A program made the translations under genes and the position numbers. A stretch of DNA of 64,000 nucleotides from Propionivibrio soli (GTDB lineage Bacteria > Pseudomonadota > Gammaproteobacteria > Burkholderiales > Rhodocyclaceae). Positions 18,444-26,865 of this stretch are shown one piece after another; within the stretch, counting starts at the first letter, position 1; each line of letters starts with the position of its first letter. The notes beneath the pieces are model-generated. The model was not told the DNA's origin. It saw only the letters and a list, made by a program, of their open reading frames with translations, and made no database searches. The stretch is from assembly GCF_025770765.1 (NCBI RefSeq), contig NZ_JANZKY010000011.1, forward strand, positions 62,001-126,000. The letters are read 5' to 3'.

Positions 18444-18501
18444 GCCCAACCCATTTTGGGAGGGCGGCGCGAAGAACCGCAGGGCCGAGCGTGCCTTAGC
18501 G
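18444..18501 (+). other. Decayed attC at the downstream end of the array
   Basis: Left core gcccaac (18444-18450) is perfect, but the right core reads cttagcg (18495-18501) instead of gttagcg, losing the G at the cleavage position. It would mark the end of the cassette array; the next gene has its own ribosome site. Confidence 0.5.
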
Positions 18502-18538
18502 AACAATTCCATTCACACCCATCAGGAGAATTTCCACT

Positions 18539-19285
18539 TTGGATATCCCACGTATTTTCAACATCACCGAAAGCGCTCACCGGGTTCATAACCCGTTTAC
18601 CCCCGAAAAATTTGCCACACTCGGTATGGCGCTGCGCATGAAGAAGGGGGCCCGTATCCTCGATCTCGGCAGCGGATCGGGGGAGATGCTCTGCACCTGG
18701 GCGCGCGAGCACGGCGTGATCGGCACGGGCGTCGATATGAGCCGGTTATTCTCCGAGCAGGCGAGACTACGCGCGAAAGAACTCGGCGTCGCCGATCAAG
18801 TCACCTTCGTTCATGCCGACGCGGCCGGTTATGTCGTCGACGAAAAGGTCGATGTGGCCGCTTGCGTTGGCGCGACCTGGATTGGCGGTGGCGTGGCCGG
18901 CACCATCGAGCTTCTGGCGCGGAGCCTGCGCACGGGCGGGATCATCCTCGTCGGCGAGCCGTACTGGCGGCAACGGCCGTCGACGGAAGAGGTGGCCAAG
19001 GGCTGCTTGGCCACCTCGATTTCCGACTTTCTCATGCTTCCGGAACTCCTGGCGTCGTTCGGCCGCCTCGGCTACGACGTGGTTGAAATGGTTCTGGCGG
19101 ACCAAGAGGGTTGGGATAGATACGAGGCCGCCAAATGGCTAACCATGCGTCGCTGGCTCGAAGCTAATCCCCACGATGAGCTGGCGGCAGAGGTTAGGGC
19201 GCAACTGACTTCGGAACCCGTACGTTACGCCACCTATACGCGCGAGTACCTGGGCTGGGGCGTATTCGCGCTGATGCCGCGGTGA
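18539..19285 (+). CDS. Class I SAM-dependent methyltransferase
   Basis: 248 residues. Begins at TTG with AGGAGA about ten bases upstream; no better start lies near. The SAM-binding glycine loop is ILDLGSGSGEML (about residues 40-51), followed by the acidic residue of motif II (GTGVDMS) and HADAAGY. It resembles the UbiE/small-molecule methyltransferases, but the substrate is not evident. It sits just outside the cassette array and has its own ribosome site and higher GC, so it probably belongs to the chromosomal flank rather than being a cassette. Confidence 0.82.
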   Translation: MDIPRIFNITESAHRVHNPFTPEKFATLGMALRMKKGARILDLGSGSGEMLCTWAREHGVIGTGVDMSRLFSEQARLRAKELGVADQVTFVHADAAGYVVDEKVDVAACVGATWIGGGVAGTIELLARSLRTGGIILVGEPYWRQRPSTEEVAKGCLATSISDFLMLPELLASFGRLGYDVVEMVLADQEGWDRYEAAKWLTMRRWLEANPHDELAAEVRAQLTSEPVRYATYTREYLGWGVFALMPR

Positions 19286-19391
19286 TGAAGAATTGGCAGG
19301 GCAACGCAGAGAAAATGGGCCGAACCATGCGTGACAATGCGAGCAAGCCGACGCGGCTCCGTTGCGCGGAGCAATCCGGGCGCTAGAGCCA

Positions 19392-19967
19392 ATGCCGACG
19401 CTTCTGACGCATCCGGCCATTCCTCTCGCCATGGCGTGCGGCCTTGGGCGGGATAAATTGCCTGCGCGCCTGATCGCCGCGGGAGTCGTCGCCTCGATAT
19501 TGCCGGACCTGGACGTCCTCGCTTTTCGCTGGGGTGTGCCCTACGCCGCCGAATTCGGCCATCGCGGGTTCAGCCATTCCCTTTTGTTCGCACTTGCGGT
19601 GGCTTTGGTGGGTGTTGCCTTGGCTCCATTGCTGCGGTCGACGCGCGGGCGTTCGTTCTGGTTTCTGCTTTTCGCGGCAGCATCTCATGGGGTGCTCGAT
19701 GCCTTGACCAACGGCGGCCTCGGCATTGCGTTTCTGTGGCCGTTTTCTGCCGAGCGCTACTTCGCGCCATTCCAGCCCATTGAAGTTGCGCCGCTCCGTC
19801 TATCGCGTTTTCTGTCGCTAAGAGGGGTGGCGGTTCTCTGGTCCGAGCTGGTCTGGGTCTGGCTTCCATGCTTTGGCGTTGCGTGCGCCTTGTTGGCCTA
19901 TCGGCGTTACCGTGCCTCAGCATCTCTTGCCCGGACGTCTGCCACCAAGGCGAATCCCGGACCTTAG
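19392..19967 (+). CDS. YdjM-like membrane-bound metal-dependent hydrolase
   Basis: 191 residues, several membrane segments. The conserved histidine/aspartate motifs of the YdjM (LexA-binding, inner-membrane putative hydrolase) family are present: LTHPAIPLA at the N-terminus, ILPDLDVLAFRWG, FGHRGFSHSLLFA and ASHGVLDALTNGGLG. These residues would bind a metal ion at the membrane face. The start was placed at ATG 19392 because the upstream extension is not family-like. Physiological role unknown. Confidence 0.82.
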   Translation: MPTLLTHPAIPLAMACGLGRDKLPARLIAAGVVASILPDLDVLAFRWGVPYAAEFGHRGFSHSLLFALAVALVGVALAPLLRSTRGRSFWFLLFAAASHGVLDALTNGGLGIAFLWPFSAERYFAPFQPIEVAPLRLSRFLSLRGVAVLWSELVWVWLPCFGVACALLAYRRYRASASLARTSATKANPGP

Positions 19968-20040
19968 CGTTAGTCCCTTTAAGTCCACTGAGCGTATGAC
20001 GCTGTACGATCAGGGTGATTCGGCCAGGGAGAGAAGAACG

Positions 20041-20967
20041 ATGGAGCTCAGGCAACTGCACTATTTCATCCGCGTCGTGGAGCTCGGCAGCATGGGCCGG
20101 GCGGCACAGGAGCTCGGCGTGGGTACCTCGGCACTGAGCCAGCAGATCAGCCGGCTGGAAAGCGAGCTGGCGACGCGCCTGCTGCAGCGTACCTCCACCG
20201 GCGTGGTGCCGACCGAAGCGGGGTTGGCCTTCTGGCCGCAGGCTCAACTCGCCATCCGCCATGTCGAGGCGGCGAAAGCCGCGGCACTGCACGCGCGTCT
20301 TGCCGGTCAGGTCAGCGTGGGCATGGCGCCAAGCACCGGCGCCGTTCTCGGCTTGCCGTTTCTGCTGGCCATGCGCGAACGTTATCCGGACATCGGCGTG
20401 CGCCTTGTCGAGGCGCTGTCCGGCAACCTGGCGTCGATGATTGGCATGCGCCAGCTCGACCTGGCGGTACTCTTCCAGGCGGAACGCGCACAGCGCTGGA
20501 GCGTGATGCCCCTGCTCGAAGAGCGGCTGTTCGTCATCGGCCGGCGGGGTGTGCTCGCTCTTCCCGATAAAGGCGCGCTGAGTTTTGGGCAGATTGCCGG
20601 TCTCCCGTTGATTCTTCCCAGCGATCAACACGGCCTGCGCGCGCTGATCGAGGCGGCGGCAATTCGTGCCGGAACGGTCCTGAACGTTGTCCTGGAAATC
20701 GACGGACTGGCGATGTTGATGGACGCCGTGCGCGCCGGCCTCGGCGCGACGATTCAGCCGGGCGCCGCCACGGCACGCCTCGACGATCCGGACTTGGTGG
20801 CACTGGAAATCGCCGATGCGCAGGTGCGCCGGCCGAATCTGCTGGTCAGCCTGTCCGACGATGAACTGTCGCCGGCCGGCCTGGCGGCTCGGGTCGTGCT
20901 CGCCGATGTCGCTCGGGCATTGGTGGCCGGCGGGAAGTGGCCGGGCGCCACGCTTTACAAAGCGTAA
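20041..20967 (+). CDS. tcuR: LysR-type regulator of tricarballylate utilization
   Basis: 308 residues. N-terminal winged helix-turn-helix (MELRQLHYFIRVVELGSMGRAA... LSQQISRLESELATRLLQR) and a C-terminal periplasmic-binding-like effector domain. It lies directly upstream of, and in line with, tcuA and tcuB, which makes TcuR the most economical assignment; in Salmonella TcuR activates tcuABC in response to tricarballylate. An AGGGAGAG ribosome site precedes ATG 20041. The longer open frame to 19873 overlaps the preceding gene and is not needed. Confidence 0.82.
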   Translation: MELRQLHYFIRVVELGSMGRAAQELGVGTSALSQQISRLESELATRLLQRTSTGVVPTEAGLAFWPQAQLAIRHVEAAKAAALHARLAGQVSVGMAPSTGAVLGLPFLLAMRERYPDIGVRLVEALSGNLASMIGMRQLDLAVLFQAERAQRWSVMPLLEERLFVIGRRGVLALPDKGALSFGQIAGLPLILPSDQHGLRALIEAAAIRAGTVLNVVLEIDGLAMLMDAVRAGLGATIQPGAATARLDDPDLVALEIADAQVRRPNLLVSLSDDELSPAGLAARVVLADVARALVAGGKWPGATLYKA

Positions 20968-21011
20968 ACACCTCTTCCGGAAACCCCGCTGGCGGTGAGG
21001 TGGGGCACCTC
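20954..21011 (+). promoter_or_regulatory. Candidate LysR operator region between tcuR and tcuA
   Basis: Two dyads lie in the 78-base gap region: tttac-N5-gtaaa (20954-20968, straddling the tcuR stop codon) and gaggtg-ggg-cacctc (20997-21011). The first fits the T-N11-A type of LysR-family boxes. They precede the tcuA ribosome site AAGGAG (21031). Regulation by TcuR is inferred from position. Confidence 0.35.
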
Positions 21012-21045
21012 CTAAAGTCATCGTCATTCGAAGGAGCGTGTGACG

Positions 21046-22458
21046 ATGCACGATGTTCTGGTGATCGGCGGTGGGAATGCCGCCCTGTGTGCCGCCCTGA
21101 CCGCGTGCGAGGCGGGTGCGTCGGTGTTGCTGCTGGAATCGTCTCCGCGCGAATGGCGTGGCGGCAATTCGCAGCACACGCGCAACCTGCGCTGCATGCA
21201 CGACGCGCCGCAGGACGTGCTGGTCGAGGCTTACCCGGAAGACGAGTATTGGCGCGACCTGCTCGGCGTAACCGGCGGGCTGACCGACGAAAAACTGGCC
21301 CGGCTGGTCATTCGCAGTACCGCTTCCTGCCGCGACTGGATGCGCCGCCACGGCGTGCATTTCCAGCCCTCGCTCTCCGGCGCGCTGCACACCGCGCGCA
21401 CCAACGCTTTCTTCATGGGCGGTGGTAAGGCGTTGGTCAATGCCTACTACCGCAGCGCGGCCCGCCTCGGCGTCGAGATTCGCTACGACGCGTCGGTTAA
21501 CGCGCTGGAATTGCGTGATGGCGAATTCGTCGCCGCGCGCATTGGCGACGAGCGCATTGTGGCGCGCTCTTGCGTCGTTGCCGCTGGCGGCTTTGAGTCT
21601 GACCGCGAGTGGTTGCGCGAGGCCTGGGGACAGAATGAACACGGCGAATGGCCGGCCGACAACTTCCTGATCCGCGGCACGCGTTTCAATCGTGGCGTTC
21701 TGCTCAAGCACCTGATCGAATCGGGGGCGGACGCCATCGGCGACCCGTCGCAATCGCACTGTGTGGCCATCGACGCGCGCGCCCCGCTTTACGACGGCGG
21801 TATCTGTACCCGCGTCGACTGCGTGTCGCTGGGCATCATGCTCAACCGCAACGCCGAGCGTTTCTACGACGAAGGCGAGGATTTCTGGCCTAAGCGCTAT
21901 GCCATCTGGGGCCGGCTGGTCGCCCGCCAGCCGGGGCAGATCGGCTACGCGATCATCGACTCGAAAGCCATCGGCCGGTTCATGCCCCCTGTCTTTCCTG
22001 GAGTGCGGGCCGATGCGCTGGACGATCTGGCGCGCAAGCTTGGTCTGGAGGAAGCGCGCTTCATGCGCACCGTAAACGACTACAACGCGGCCTGTCGCTT
22101 CGGCCGCTTCGACCATACGGTGCTCGACGACTGCCGCACAGAAGGCCTCACGCCAGCCAAAACGCACTGGGCGCTGCCGCTCGATACGCCGCCGTACTAC
22201 GGCTACGCACTGCGCCCGGGCATCACCTTTACTTACCTCGGGCTGAAAGTGAACGAGCACGCGGCGGTGCACTTTGGCGGACGACCGAGTTGCAATCTTT
22301 TTGTCGCCGGTGAAATGATGGCCGGCAATGTGCTCGGCAAGGGTTATCTCGCCGGCATCGGCATGTCGATCGGCACCACGTTCGGACGCATCGCCGGCAT
22401 GCAGGCGGCGCAGGCCGCACGGTCGGGAAACGCAGGGAGCCGATATGCAGATGAGTGA
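21046..22458 (+). CDS. tcuA: FAD-dependent tricarballylate dehydrogenase
   Basis: 470 residues. N-terminal FAD-binding dinucleotide motif [15 protein letters not shown], and the succinate dehydrogenase/fumarate reductase flavoprotein pattern further on ([46 protein letters not shown]; the C-terminal [19 protein letters not shown]). It oxidises tricarballylate to cis-aconitate. ATG 21046 has AAGGAG nine bases upstream; GTG at 21040 is too close to it. Its end overlaps the start of tcuB, consistent with one transcript. Confidence 0.9.
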   Translation: MHDVLVIGGGNAALCAALTACEAGASVLLLESSPREWRGGNSQHTRNLRCMHDAPQDVLVEAYPEDEYWRDLLGVTGGLTDEKLARLVIRSTASCRDWMRRHGVHFQPSLSGALHTARTNAFFMGGGKALVNAYYRSAARLGVEIRYDASVNALELRDGEFVAARIGDERIVARSCVVAAGGFESDREWLREAWGQNEHGEWPADNFLIRGTRFNRGVLLKHLIESGADAIGDPSQSHCVAIDARAPLYDGGICTRVDCVSLGIMLNRNAERFYDEGEDFWPKRYAIWGRLVARQPGQIGYAIIDSKAIGRFMPPVFPGVRADALDDLARKLGLEEARFMRTVNDYNAACRFGRFDHTVLDDCRTEGLTPAKTHWALPLDTPPYYGYALRPGITFTYLGLKVNEHAAVHFGGRPSCNLFVAGEMMAGNVLGKGYLAGIGMSIGTTFGRIAGMQAAQAARSGNAGSRYADE

Positions 22459-23575
22459 CAACGTGATCGGGACCAACACGCCAACCGACAGTGAGGCGGA
22501 AGTCGCGCGCGTCATGCAAATCTGCAACGCCTGCCGCTATTGCGAAGGATTCTGCGCCGTCTTCCCGGCCATGACACGGCGCATCGAATTCGGCAAGGCC
22601 GACGCGCATTACCTGGCGAACCTTTGCCATAACTGCGGCTCCTGCCTGCATGCCTGCCAGTACGCGCCGCCCCACGAATTCGCGGTGAACGTGCCGCAGG
22701 CGATGGCTCGGCTGCGCGGAAAGACGTATGCCGATTACGCATGGCCGTCGTGCATGGGGGCGTGCTATCGGAATGCTTGGGGCACCCTGGCGCTGGCCCT
22801 TCTCGCGAGCCTGCTGCTGTTCGCCCTGATGCCCGCAGCAAGCGTCTTCCAGCCCGTCGATCCGCCGGGCAACTTCTTTGCGTTTTTCCCCCACGGTACG
22901 CTGGTGTGGCTGTTCGGCACCATTTTCGCCTTCGCCGCAGTTGCCCTCGGTGTCGGGGTCAGCCGCTTCTGGCAGGAGGTCTCTCCGGGAACGCCGAGCG
23001 CCCCTGCGGCGAGCGAGGCGATGCGCAACGTCCTGACGCTCAAGTACCTCGACGGTGGCCATGGAGAAGGCTGCAACAACGAGGACGATGCTTTCTCGTT
23101 GTGGCGGCGCAATTTCCACCATCTCACTTTCTATGGGTTCCTGCTTTGCTTCGCGGCCACCCTCGTGGCCGCGGTCTATCACTATCTTCTCGGTATCCAT
23201 GCGCCTTACGCGCTGACCAGCGTGCCGGTCCTGCTCGGCACGGCGGGTGGAATCGGGCTGATGGTCGGTCCGGCAGGCCTGCTCTGGTGCAACCTGCGAC
23301 GCCATCCGCTCCACGGCGACCCGGCGCAACACACGCTCGATCGCGGGTTTATGCTCTTGCTGCTGCTGACCAGCGCCAGCGGGCTGGCCTTGCTGGCGTG
23401 GCGCGATTCAACTGCAATGGGTGTGCTGCTGGTTACGCACCTTGGCGCCGTCATGGCTTTCTTCCTGACCCTCCCGTACGGCAAGTTCGCCCATGGAATC
23501 TACCGCTCCGCCGCGCTCCTCAAGTGGGCTATCGAAAAGCGTCAGACCAGCGGGCTGAAACTGGGTGGCGATTGA
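22445..23575 (+). CDS. tcuB: Tricarballylate utilization Fe-S/membrane electron-transfer protein
   Basis: 376 residues. Two N-terminal ferredoxin-type cysteine clusters, [11 protein letters not shown] (about residue 24) and [11 protein letters not shown] (about 63), are followed by a C-terminal membrane domain of about six segments with conserved histidines ([16 protein letters not shown]). TcuB reoxidises the FADH2 of TcuA and passes electrons to the quinone pool. It overlaps tcuA by 14 bases, with GGGAG in front of the chosen ATG. The citrate/tricarballylate transporter gene tcuC is not found downstream. Confidence 0.9.
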   Translation: MQMSDNVIGTNTPTDSEAEVARVMQICNACRYCEGFCAVFPAMTRRIEFGKADAHYLANLCHNCGSCLHACQYAPPHEFAVNVPQAMARLRGKTYADYAWPSCMGACYRNAWGTLALALLASLLLFALMPAASVFQPVDPPGNFFAFFPHGTLVWLFGTIFAFAAVALGVGVSRFWQEVSPGTPSAPAASEAMRNVLTLKYLDGGHGEGCNNEDDAFSLWRRNFHHLTFYGFLLCFAATLVAAVYHYLLGIHAPYALTSVPVLLGTAGGIGLMVGPAGLLWCNLRRHPLHGDPAQHTLDRGFMLLLLLTSASGLALLAWRDSTAMGVLLVTHLGAVMAFFLTLPYGKFAHGIYRSAALLKWAIEKRQTSGLKLGGD

Positions 23576-23974
23576 TCTGTTGGATGACTATGGGACAAAA
23601 AAAGAAACGGGTGTAGAGAGATCGACAAAGGCAGCGAGCAGGATCGCCCTTACAGCGATGTGCTTGTGCGCTGGCGACGTAGGCTTCTGATCTTTATCTC
23701 AATTCACCGCGACGCTGACAGCCGATTTGAGCCAGAGGCCGCCCACCGCATCAGCAGGCCATACGAGAGGTGACGGTACCGTCCGAATCACTGTCGATTC
23801 CGTCGGCATTAAGAGACGACAAGCATCGGGAATCCTGACGCTACGCCACGTGTTCGCCCTGATATGTGGTTTGGGAACGCTTTGATGCCAGGTGGCGCGG
23901 TACCGAGGCTCGTCATGTCTAGCGTATGATTCCGCCGTCGCACATCATCGGTTGCATAACTTGTTTTCACCAAT
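23576..23974. other. Intergenic region after tcuB
   Basis: About 400 bases without a supportable gene. Only short open frames in conflicting orientations are present, none with a ribosome site or recognisable product. No tcuC fragment is visible. GC is lower than in the tcu genes, marking the start of a patch of small accessory genes. Confidence 0.5.
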
Positions 23975-23998
23975 AGGAAGAATATGAGGAAGAATATG
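23975..23998 (+). repeat. 12-bp tandem duplication of ribosome site and start codon
   Basis: The unit aggaagaatatg occurs twice head to tail (23975-23986 and 23987-23998). Each copy holds a Shine-Dalgarno-like aggaag and an ATG, so the downstream lipoprotein gene has two in-frame starts. Confidence 0.85.
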
Positions 23999-24604
23999 AA
24001 TCTCACCTCGACTCTGGCTGGCGTCTTGGCGCTTACACTCGTTGTTTCTGGCTGTGCATCCAACGTCAGGGCATCGCGTACGGACAACCCACCTCCCGCG
24101 GAGGCTTATTCAAAGTTTGGCCGGATTGAGATCAAGCCGGTGGTTCTTGCGCAGGAGTTCCGTGGGCAAAGCGCTAACGAAAAGTCGCTGGATAGGATCA
24201 ACGCCAATTTCTTCAAACGCTTAGGGGACGCTCCAAAGAAATGGAATAGCCGACCCGATAATGGCCGCACGCTCGTGATTGAACCGGTTGTCACCGACAT
24301 TCGCTTTATCGGCGTCGGCGCACGGATATTCACCGGTCCGTTGTCCGGTAGTTCAGGCGTGGTCATACGCATGAAAGCGACCGAAATCGGCACAGGAAAG
24401 CAGATTGATTACCCTGAGTTCTATCAACACTCAAGCGCCGGCGCCGGATTCGCTTTGGGTGTTGCAGACAACATGATGCTGACGCGTATCGGAGAGTTGG
24501 TGGGTGACTATGTGCTGCGGAACTATGATGCGGCGGTAGGTGGCCTGACGGGGGCGACAGACGAAGTTGTCAGCGAGAATACCAAGGCGACGGCCGCAAA
24601 CTAA
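23996..24604 (+). CDS. Outer-membrane-type lipoprotein of unknown function (DUF4410-like)
   Basis: About 202 residues. Lipoprotein signal peptide MNLTSTLAGVLALTLVVSGC, with cysteine at the lipobox end, followed by a mature domain of mixed beta/alpha character (FGRIEIKPVVLAQEF; LVIEPVVTDIRFIG). The layout resembles DUF4410-type lipoproteins, an assignment made by general pattern only. The second ATG of the tandem duplicate at 23975-23998 was chosen because it gives the more compact signal peptide; starting at 23984 adds MRKN. Confidence 0.72.
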   Translation: MNLTSTLAGVLALTLVVSGCASNVRASRTDNPPPAEAYSKFGRIEIKPVVLAQEFRGQSANEKSLDRINANFFKRLGDAPKKWNSRPDNGRTLVIEPVVTDIRFIGVGARIFTGPLSGSSGVVIRMKATEIGTGKQIDYPEFYQHSSAGAGFALGVADNMMLTRIGELVGDYVLRNYDAAVGGLTGATDEVVSENTKATAAN

Positions 24605-24728
24605 GGCTCAAACGAGAAGGGCGGCCAGTAGCAAGGTCGCCCCGGGATGCACACTTCTGAGACCGTGCTAGATGAAGCGGGCGCCGAGAGGCAACCCTTT
24701 GTTCCACTCACAATCATCCAAAACAATC

Positions 24729-25169
24729 ATGAAATCTCTATTCTTCGCCCTTGCTCTTCTTCTCGGTTTGTCCGGTATTGCTCACGCCCAAAGCGATGCG
24801 CTTGCCACCTGCCTAGCCGATAGCACGACCGGAAAGGACCGCAAGGAATTAGCCCGGTGGATTTTCGTAGCGATGTCAGCTCACCCTGGAATGCGCGATC
24901 TCGCTGCAAATTCCCCGGAAACCAGCGAGCAAATCAACAAGACCATGGGCGCGCTTGTTACTCGTTTGCTGACCGAGAGCTGCCCGCGGGAAGTCCAAGC
25001 CGTGGTCAAAGGAACCGAAAGCGCTCAAGGTATGCGCAGCGCGTTCGAAGCGTTAGGCCGCCTGGCGATGGCGGAATTGACTTCGAATGCAGACGTCGCA
25101 GCCTCCATCTCGAAGTTTGAGGGGTATGTCGACCGGCCCAAAGTATCGGCGGTTTTGAATCCCAAGTAG
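24729..25169 (+). CDS. Small secreted protein of unknown function
   Basis: 146 residues. A clear Sec signal peptide (MKSLFFALALLLGLSGIAHA) is followed by a helical domain with two cysteines (ATCLADST, ESCPREV) that could form a disulfide. The C-terminal half is an alpha-helical pattern (MRSAFEALGRLAMAELTSN). No family recognised. Periplasmic location is likely. The start was set at the ATG that opens the signal peptide. Confidence 0.7.
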   Translation: MKSLFFALALLLGLSGIAHAQSDALATCLADSTTGKDRKELARWIFVAMSAHPGMRDLAANSPETSEQINKTMGALVTRLLTESCPREVQAVVKGTESAQGMRSAFEALGRLAMAELTSNADVAASISKFEGYVDRPKVSAVLNPK

Positions 25170-25264
25170 CGCTCGGCTTCCCTATCCTCTGGTGAGCCTG
25201 GGTCCGGCTGCATCGTGCTCTTGTGGCGTATGCAAACGATGCTCGACGCGAGACATTGGATCTC

Positions 25265-25771
25265 ATGCGTATAAACGTCTCCCCACCCGAATTCTCCTCC
25301 TGGGACGAACTGCTTTCGTTGCTGCGCGGGGCGTTCGCGTACATGGAAGCACGCATTGATCCGCCATCGTCATTAACCCGTATGGGCGCTGATGACCTTC
25401 GAGCCAAGGCACACGTCGAAAATCTCATTGTGGCCACCGAAGGGGCGGAACTCATCGGGTGCGCGTTTGCGATGATCCGGCCGAATTGCGTTTATGTGGG
25501 AAAGCTAGCGGTCGCGCAAAGCTACCGCGGCAAAGGCGTGGCCCGCGCGCTCATAGCGGCGGCGGAGGGCTTGGCGCGCAAGCACGGCCAGTACTTTCTC
25601 GAATTGCAGACCCGGGTTGAATTGATCGAAAACCACGCGGCGTTTGCCTCGCTTGGATTCGAGAAGGTGGCTGAGACGGCTCACCCCGGGTACGACCGAC
25701 CGACGAGCATCACGATGCGCAAATGGGTCGTGGATCGCGCCAACGGACAAGCTCTCAATCCGGGCGCCTGA
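25265..25771 (+). CDS. GNAT family N-acetyltransferase
   Basis: 168 residues with the acetyl-CoA-binding motif A: VYVGKLAVAQSYRGKGVARALIAAAE (the RGKGVA loop, Q/R-x-x-G-x-G/A). The C-terminal FASLGFEKVAET motif is also standard. Such enzymes transfer acetyl from acetyl-CoA to an amine; the substrate is unknown. The ATG giving MRINVSPPEF was preferred; a GTG at 25223 would add 14 residues that look non-native. Confidence 0.82.
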   Translation: MRINVSPPEFSSWDELLSLLRGAFAYMEARIDPPSSLTRMGADDLRAKAHVENLIVATEGAELIGCAFAMIRPNCVYVGKLAVAQSYRGKGVARALIAAAEGLARKHGQYFLELQTRVELIENHAAFASLGFEKVAETAHPGYDRPTSITMRKWVVDRANGQALNPGA

Positions 25772-25901
25772 GTTAGCGCCACCCAGCTACGGGACGGAGA
25801 CCTCTGACGCCCTCCCGATTGTTCCACTTTCCACCCTGAGGTCGTGGGCACGCGCCTTGCCGCCTGCGATGCTCTTCGCAAATGCAAGCAGGAGCGCCGC
25901 C

Positions 25902-26258
25902 TTGAGAGTTAACCGTGTCGTTGCCAACATCACGGCGCAAGATCCCGGTCTCGCCGACAAGTTCTACGGACAAGTCCTCGGCCTGGATCTCCTGATGGAT
26001 ATGGGTTGGATTCGGACCTTCGGCAGCAAGACCAATGTGTCGGCGCAGGCCAGCTTCATGAGCGAGGGGGGCTCCGGCACGCCCGTGCCCGATTTGTCTA
26101 TCGAAGTGGATGACGTTGAAGCCGCCTTTCATGCCTTCAAGAAGGCCGGCTTCTCTGTTGAGTATGGCCCGACCGACGAGCCCTGGGGCGTGCGGCGCTT
26201 CTTTGTTCGCGATCCGTTCGGCCGCCTCGTAAACGTCCTCTCACACCTGGCAAGGTAA
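25902..26258 (+). CDS. VOC-superfamily (glyoxalase/bleomycin-resistance-like) protein
   Basis: 118 residues of one beta-alpha-beta-beta-beta pair, ending in the canonical RRFFVRDPFGRLVNVLSH, with PVPDLSIEVDDVEAAFHAFKKAGF before it. A TTG at 25902 has AGGAG seven bases upstream and fits the family N-terminus (VNRVVANITAQDPGLADKFYG), so it was chosen over upstream ATGs. Possible roles are glyoxalase, dioxygenase or antibiotic-binding; none can be picked. Confidence 0.8.
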   Translation: MRVNRVVANITAQDPGLADKFYGQVLGLDLLMDMGWIRTFGSKTNVSAQASFMSEGGSGTPVPDLSIEVDDVEAAFHAFKKAGFSVEYGPTDEPWGVRRFFVRDPFGRLVNVLSHLAR

Positions 26259-26336
26259 GACTGCGCCGGCAGCGAGCCAACGTGATCCCTGCCCGCGCTT
26301 GCCGCACCTAAACCGACCTAAACATCGGAGCAGAGA

Positions 26337-26657
26337 ATGAGCGCATATGCCGTTGCGGTAATCCGTGAAACTCGTTTTGACGAAGAGATCAAGACTTATC
26401 TCAAGCAGATCGACGAGACGTTGCGGCCTTATTCAGGCAGATACATCGTCCATGGCGGTCCATGCGAACCTCTGGAGGGCGCTTGGCAGGCGGCCTTGGT
26501 GATTCTCGAATTTCCGTCGATGGAGATGGCGCGCGGCTGGTATGACTCAGAGGCTTACAAGGCAATCCGTCCTTTGCGTTCGAACAATACGGAGGGCGAG
26601 GTATTTCTGGTGCAAGGGGTGCGCGAAGGACACAAGGGCGCGGATATCCTTGACTGA
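26337..26657 (+). CDS. DUF1330 family protein
   Basis: 106 residues of the DUF1330 type, a ferredoxin-like dimeric alpha/beta-barrel fold: MSAYAVAVIRETRFDEEIKTYLKQ, GRYIVHGGPCEPLEG, and ALVILEFPSMEMARGWYDSEAYKAIRPLR. The family is widespread and uncharacterised, possibly binding small molecules. A GGAGCAGAG ribosome site precedes the ATG. Stands alone between unrelated genes. Confidence 0.85.
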   Translation: MSAYAVAVIRETRFDEEIKTYLKQIDETLRPYSGRYIVHGGPCEPLEGAWQAALVILEFPSMEMARGWYDSEAYKAIRPLRSNNTEGEVFLVQGVREGHKGADILD

Positions 26658-26821
26658 GTTCGGCTGGGAATGCTCCGTGTTAGTGCAAGGCGGGAGAGGT
26701 GCGCCGAGAACTCATCTCGTTGCTGAAACGGTGCTTCGCGATGATGATGAATAGAGGAGTAGGGCGCTAGTTACAGAGCGCGTGCCCGGTGATGCGCGCC
26801 TCGCCATTAAGCGAAGCGTGA

Positions 26822-26852
26822 GCAGGCTGCCTGCAATAGCGCGGCAGCCTGC
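26822..26852 (-). terminator. Hairpin downstream of the PilJ-domain gene
   Basis: Perfect 10-bp inverted repeat gcaggctgcc (26822-26831) and ggcagcctgc (26843-26852), starting 14 bases past the stop codon of the minus-strand gene. No strong uridine run follows, so it may be a weak or factor-assisted terminator. Confidence 0.4.
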
Positions 26853-26865
26853 GGCGACTCAGAGC

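Larger units (their letters stand above)
14556..18501 (+). mobile_element. Integron gene-cassette array without integrase (CALIN)
   Basis: Seven small genes, all on the plus strand and with weak or no ribosome sites, each followed by a 58-88 base imperfect palindrome ending in GTTRRRY-like core sequence (gttagcg, gttgggc, gttagtg, gttagcg, gttaggt, gttagcc, gttggaa and a decayed cttagcg). Where clear, the partner core CGCTAAC, GCCCAAC or ACCTAAC begins each palindrome. This is the attC-cassette layout of integrons. No tyrosine-recombinase integrase or attI is present in the window. Base composition is visibly lower in GC than the flanking operons. The promoterless, co-directional packing is typical of chromosomal cassette arrays. 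Confidence 0.82.

Noticed and set aside
19570-22527. 985-codon open frame on the minus strand
   Set aside because: It is antisense to YdjM, tcuR and tcuA. These have clear family motifs, whereas the antisense product is arginine/histidine-rich without domains, an artefact of high-GC third positions.
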